This document shows, piece after piece, positions 29,345 to 29,762 of a stretch of DNA of 29,762 nt; the first letter of the stretch is position 1, and each line of letters begins with the position of its first letter. The notes below the pieces were generated by a model, which was not told the DNA's origin, made no database searches, and was given only the letters and a program-made list of their open reading frames with translations. The position numbers were made by a program, and so were the translations under genes. Where the stretch lies: NCBI GenBank assembly GCA_017883125.1, contig JADGOD010000046.1:1-29762 (forward strand), in the 5' to 3' direction. The DNA comes from Acidimicrobiales bacterium (GTDB taxonomy: Bacteria; Actinomycetota; Acidimicrobiia; Acidimicrobiales; RAAP-2).

Positions 29345-29762
29345 GTGCCCGACGTCCTGCCCCCCCTCCCCAGCGATCGCCACATCCCCCTCGAGGGATC
29401 GGTGAACTTCCGAGATCTGGGCGGCTACATCGGCCATGACGACAAGCCCATCAAGTGGCGGCGGCTCTTCCGAGCCGACAGCCTCTCGCACCTGACGCGC
29501 AGCGACCACGACGTGGTGCGCAAGCTCGGGATCGCCACGGTGATCGACCTCCGGACCTACGCCGAGCTCGATCGGGACAAGTTCGACGTCACCGAGGTCC
29601 CGGTGAACTTCCACCACCTCCCCTTCCTCAAGTCCGTGCACCACTCCAAGGACTTCAACGATGCACCGCTCCTCCTCGGAGACACGTACATCGGCATGCT
29701 CTCCGACGCCGGCCACGAGATCTCCCGCGCCGTCGAGGTGGTCGCGGACCCGGCGAACCACC
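29345..29762 (+). CDS. Tyrosine-protein phosphatase (Y_phosphatase3-type), 5' part
   Basis: The frame is open from GTG 29345 to the right edge (139 codons seen). The N-terminus EGSVNFRDLGGY, followed by RRLFRADSLSHLTRSDHDVVRKLGI and TVIDLRTYAELDRD, matches the family of secreted or cytoplasmic dual-specificity phosphatases, including mycobacterial PtpB-like proteins and actinobacterial relatives. The catalytic HCxxGKDRTG loop is expected just beyond the window, so activity cannot be judged. The start is chosen from the TAGCAT box 7 nt upstream and the absence of any other start codon. Confidence 0.86.
   Translation, partial: MPDVLPPLPSDRHIPLEGSVNFRDLGGYIGHDDKPIKWRRLFRADSLSHLTRSDHDVVRKLGIATVIDLRTYAELDRDKFDVTEVPVNFHHLPFLKSVHHSKDFNDAPLLLGDTYIGMLSDAGHEISRAVEVVADPANH

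Overview
The window is high-G+C DNA (about two-thirds G+C by eye) that looks like ordinary chromosome of an actinobacterium. The evidence is a mycothiol S-conjugate amidase (Mca), two F420/LLM-type oxidoreductases, a PimB-like phosphatidylinositol mannosyltransferase next to plsC and a ROK glucokinase, a GlbO-type truncated globin, the PspA-HtpX-PspAB set and a surface protein with a class-E LAXTG sorting signal. Several genes appear leaderless, with a TANNNT box 6-9 nt before the start codon. The non-YbaK prolyl-tRNA synthetase and overall flavour may suggest a deep-branching class such as Acidimicrobiia, but that is a guess. I see no transposase, phage gene or CRISPR array.

Layout. 2-979: 3' part of glpK. 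1014-1679 (-): plsC. 1802-2696 (+): an SMP-30/gluconolactonase gene whose frame breaks at a run of nine G. 2707-3915 (-): AlaC-like aminotransferase. 3941-7471 (-): a tight run of small CxxC protein, pimB, SRPBCC protein, ROK glucokinase and LLM oxidoreductase, several with 4-nt stop/start overlaps; with plsC this resembles the mycobacterial/corynebacterial PIM/phospholipid neighbourhood. 7557-9080 (-): thioredoxin-like CxxC protein, zinc-ribbon protein, and a PH-SHOCT membrane protein.

9200-12615 (+) is envelope-related: a 767-aa protein with four prealbumin-like (SpaA) domains and an LAATG anchor, then a protein built of tandem nine-residue repeats coupled to an RDD membrane protein. 12672-13040 (-) is glbO and 13140-13210 (+) tRNA-Gly(TCC). 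13511-15276 (-) is a translationally coupled pair: a lipoprotein and a four-helix membrane protein made of two homologous halves. After an SDR gene (15348-16115) come, on the minus strand, an anchored alpha/beta hydrolase, a 41-aa membrane ORF that duplicates the hydrolase's N-terminal anchor, and an MFS transporter with a ~140-residue outside loop.

19551-21943 holds a small unknown protein, a PAP2 phosphatase, a DsbA-like protein and a second LLM oxidoreductase. 22027-26036 (+) is purK-purE-ydjC-like (overlapping stops and starts) followed by proS. 26033-26908 (-) is mca, interrupted by one in-frame TAA. 27003-29294 (+) is pspA-htpX-pspAB, closed by a strong hairpin, and the window ends in the 5' part of a tyrosine phosphatase gene.

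Most genes are housekeeping or envelope functions. The less ordinary parts are the two broken reading frames (G9 run in SMP-30, TAA in mca), the nonapeptide-repeat/RDD pair, the internally duplicated membrane protein with its coupled lipoprotein, and the small ORF that copies a hydrolase anchor. I did not find a clearly novel defence or mobile system.
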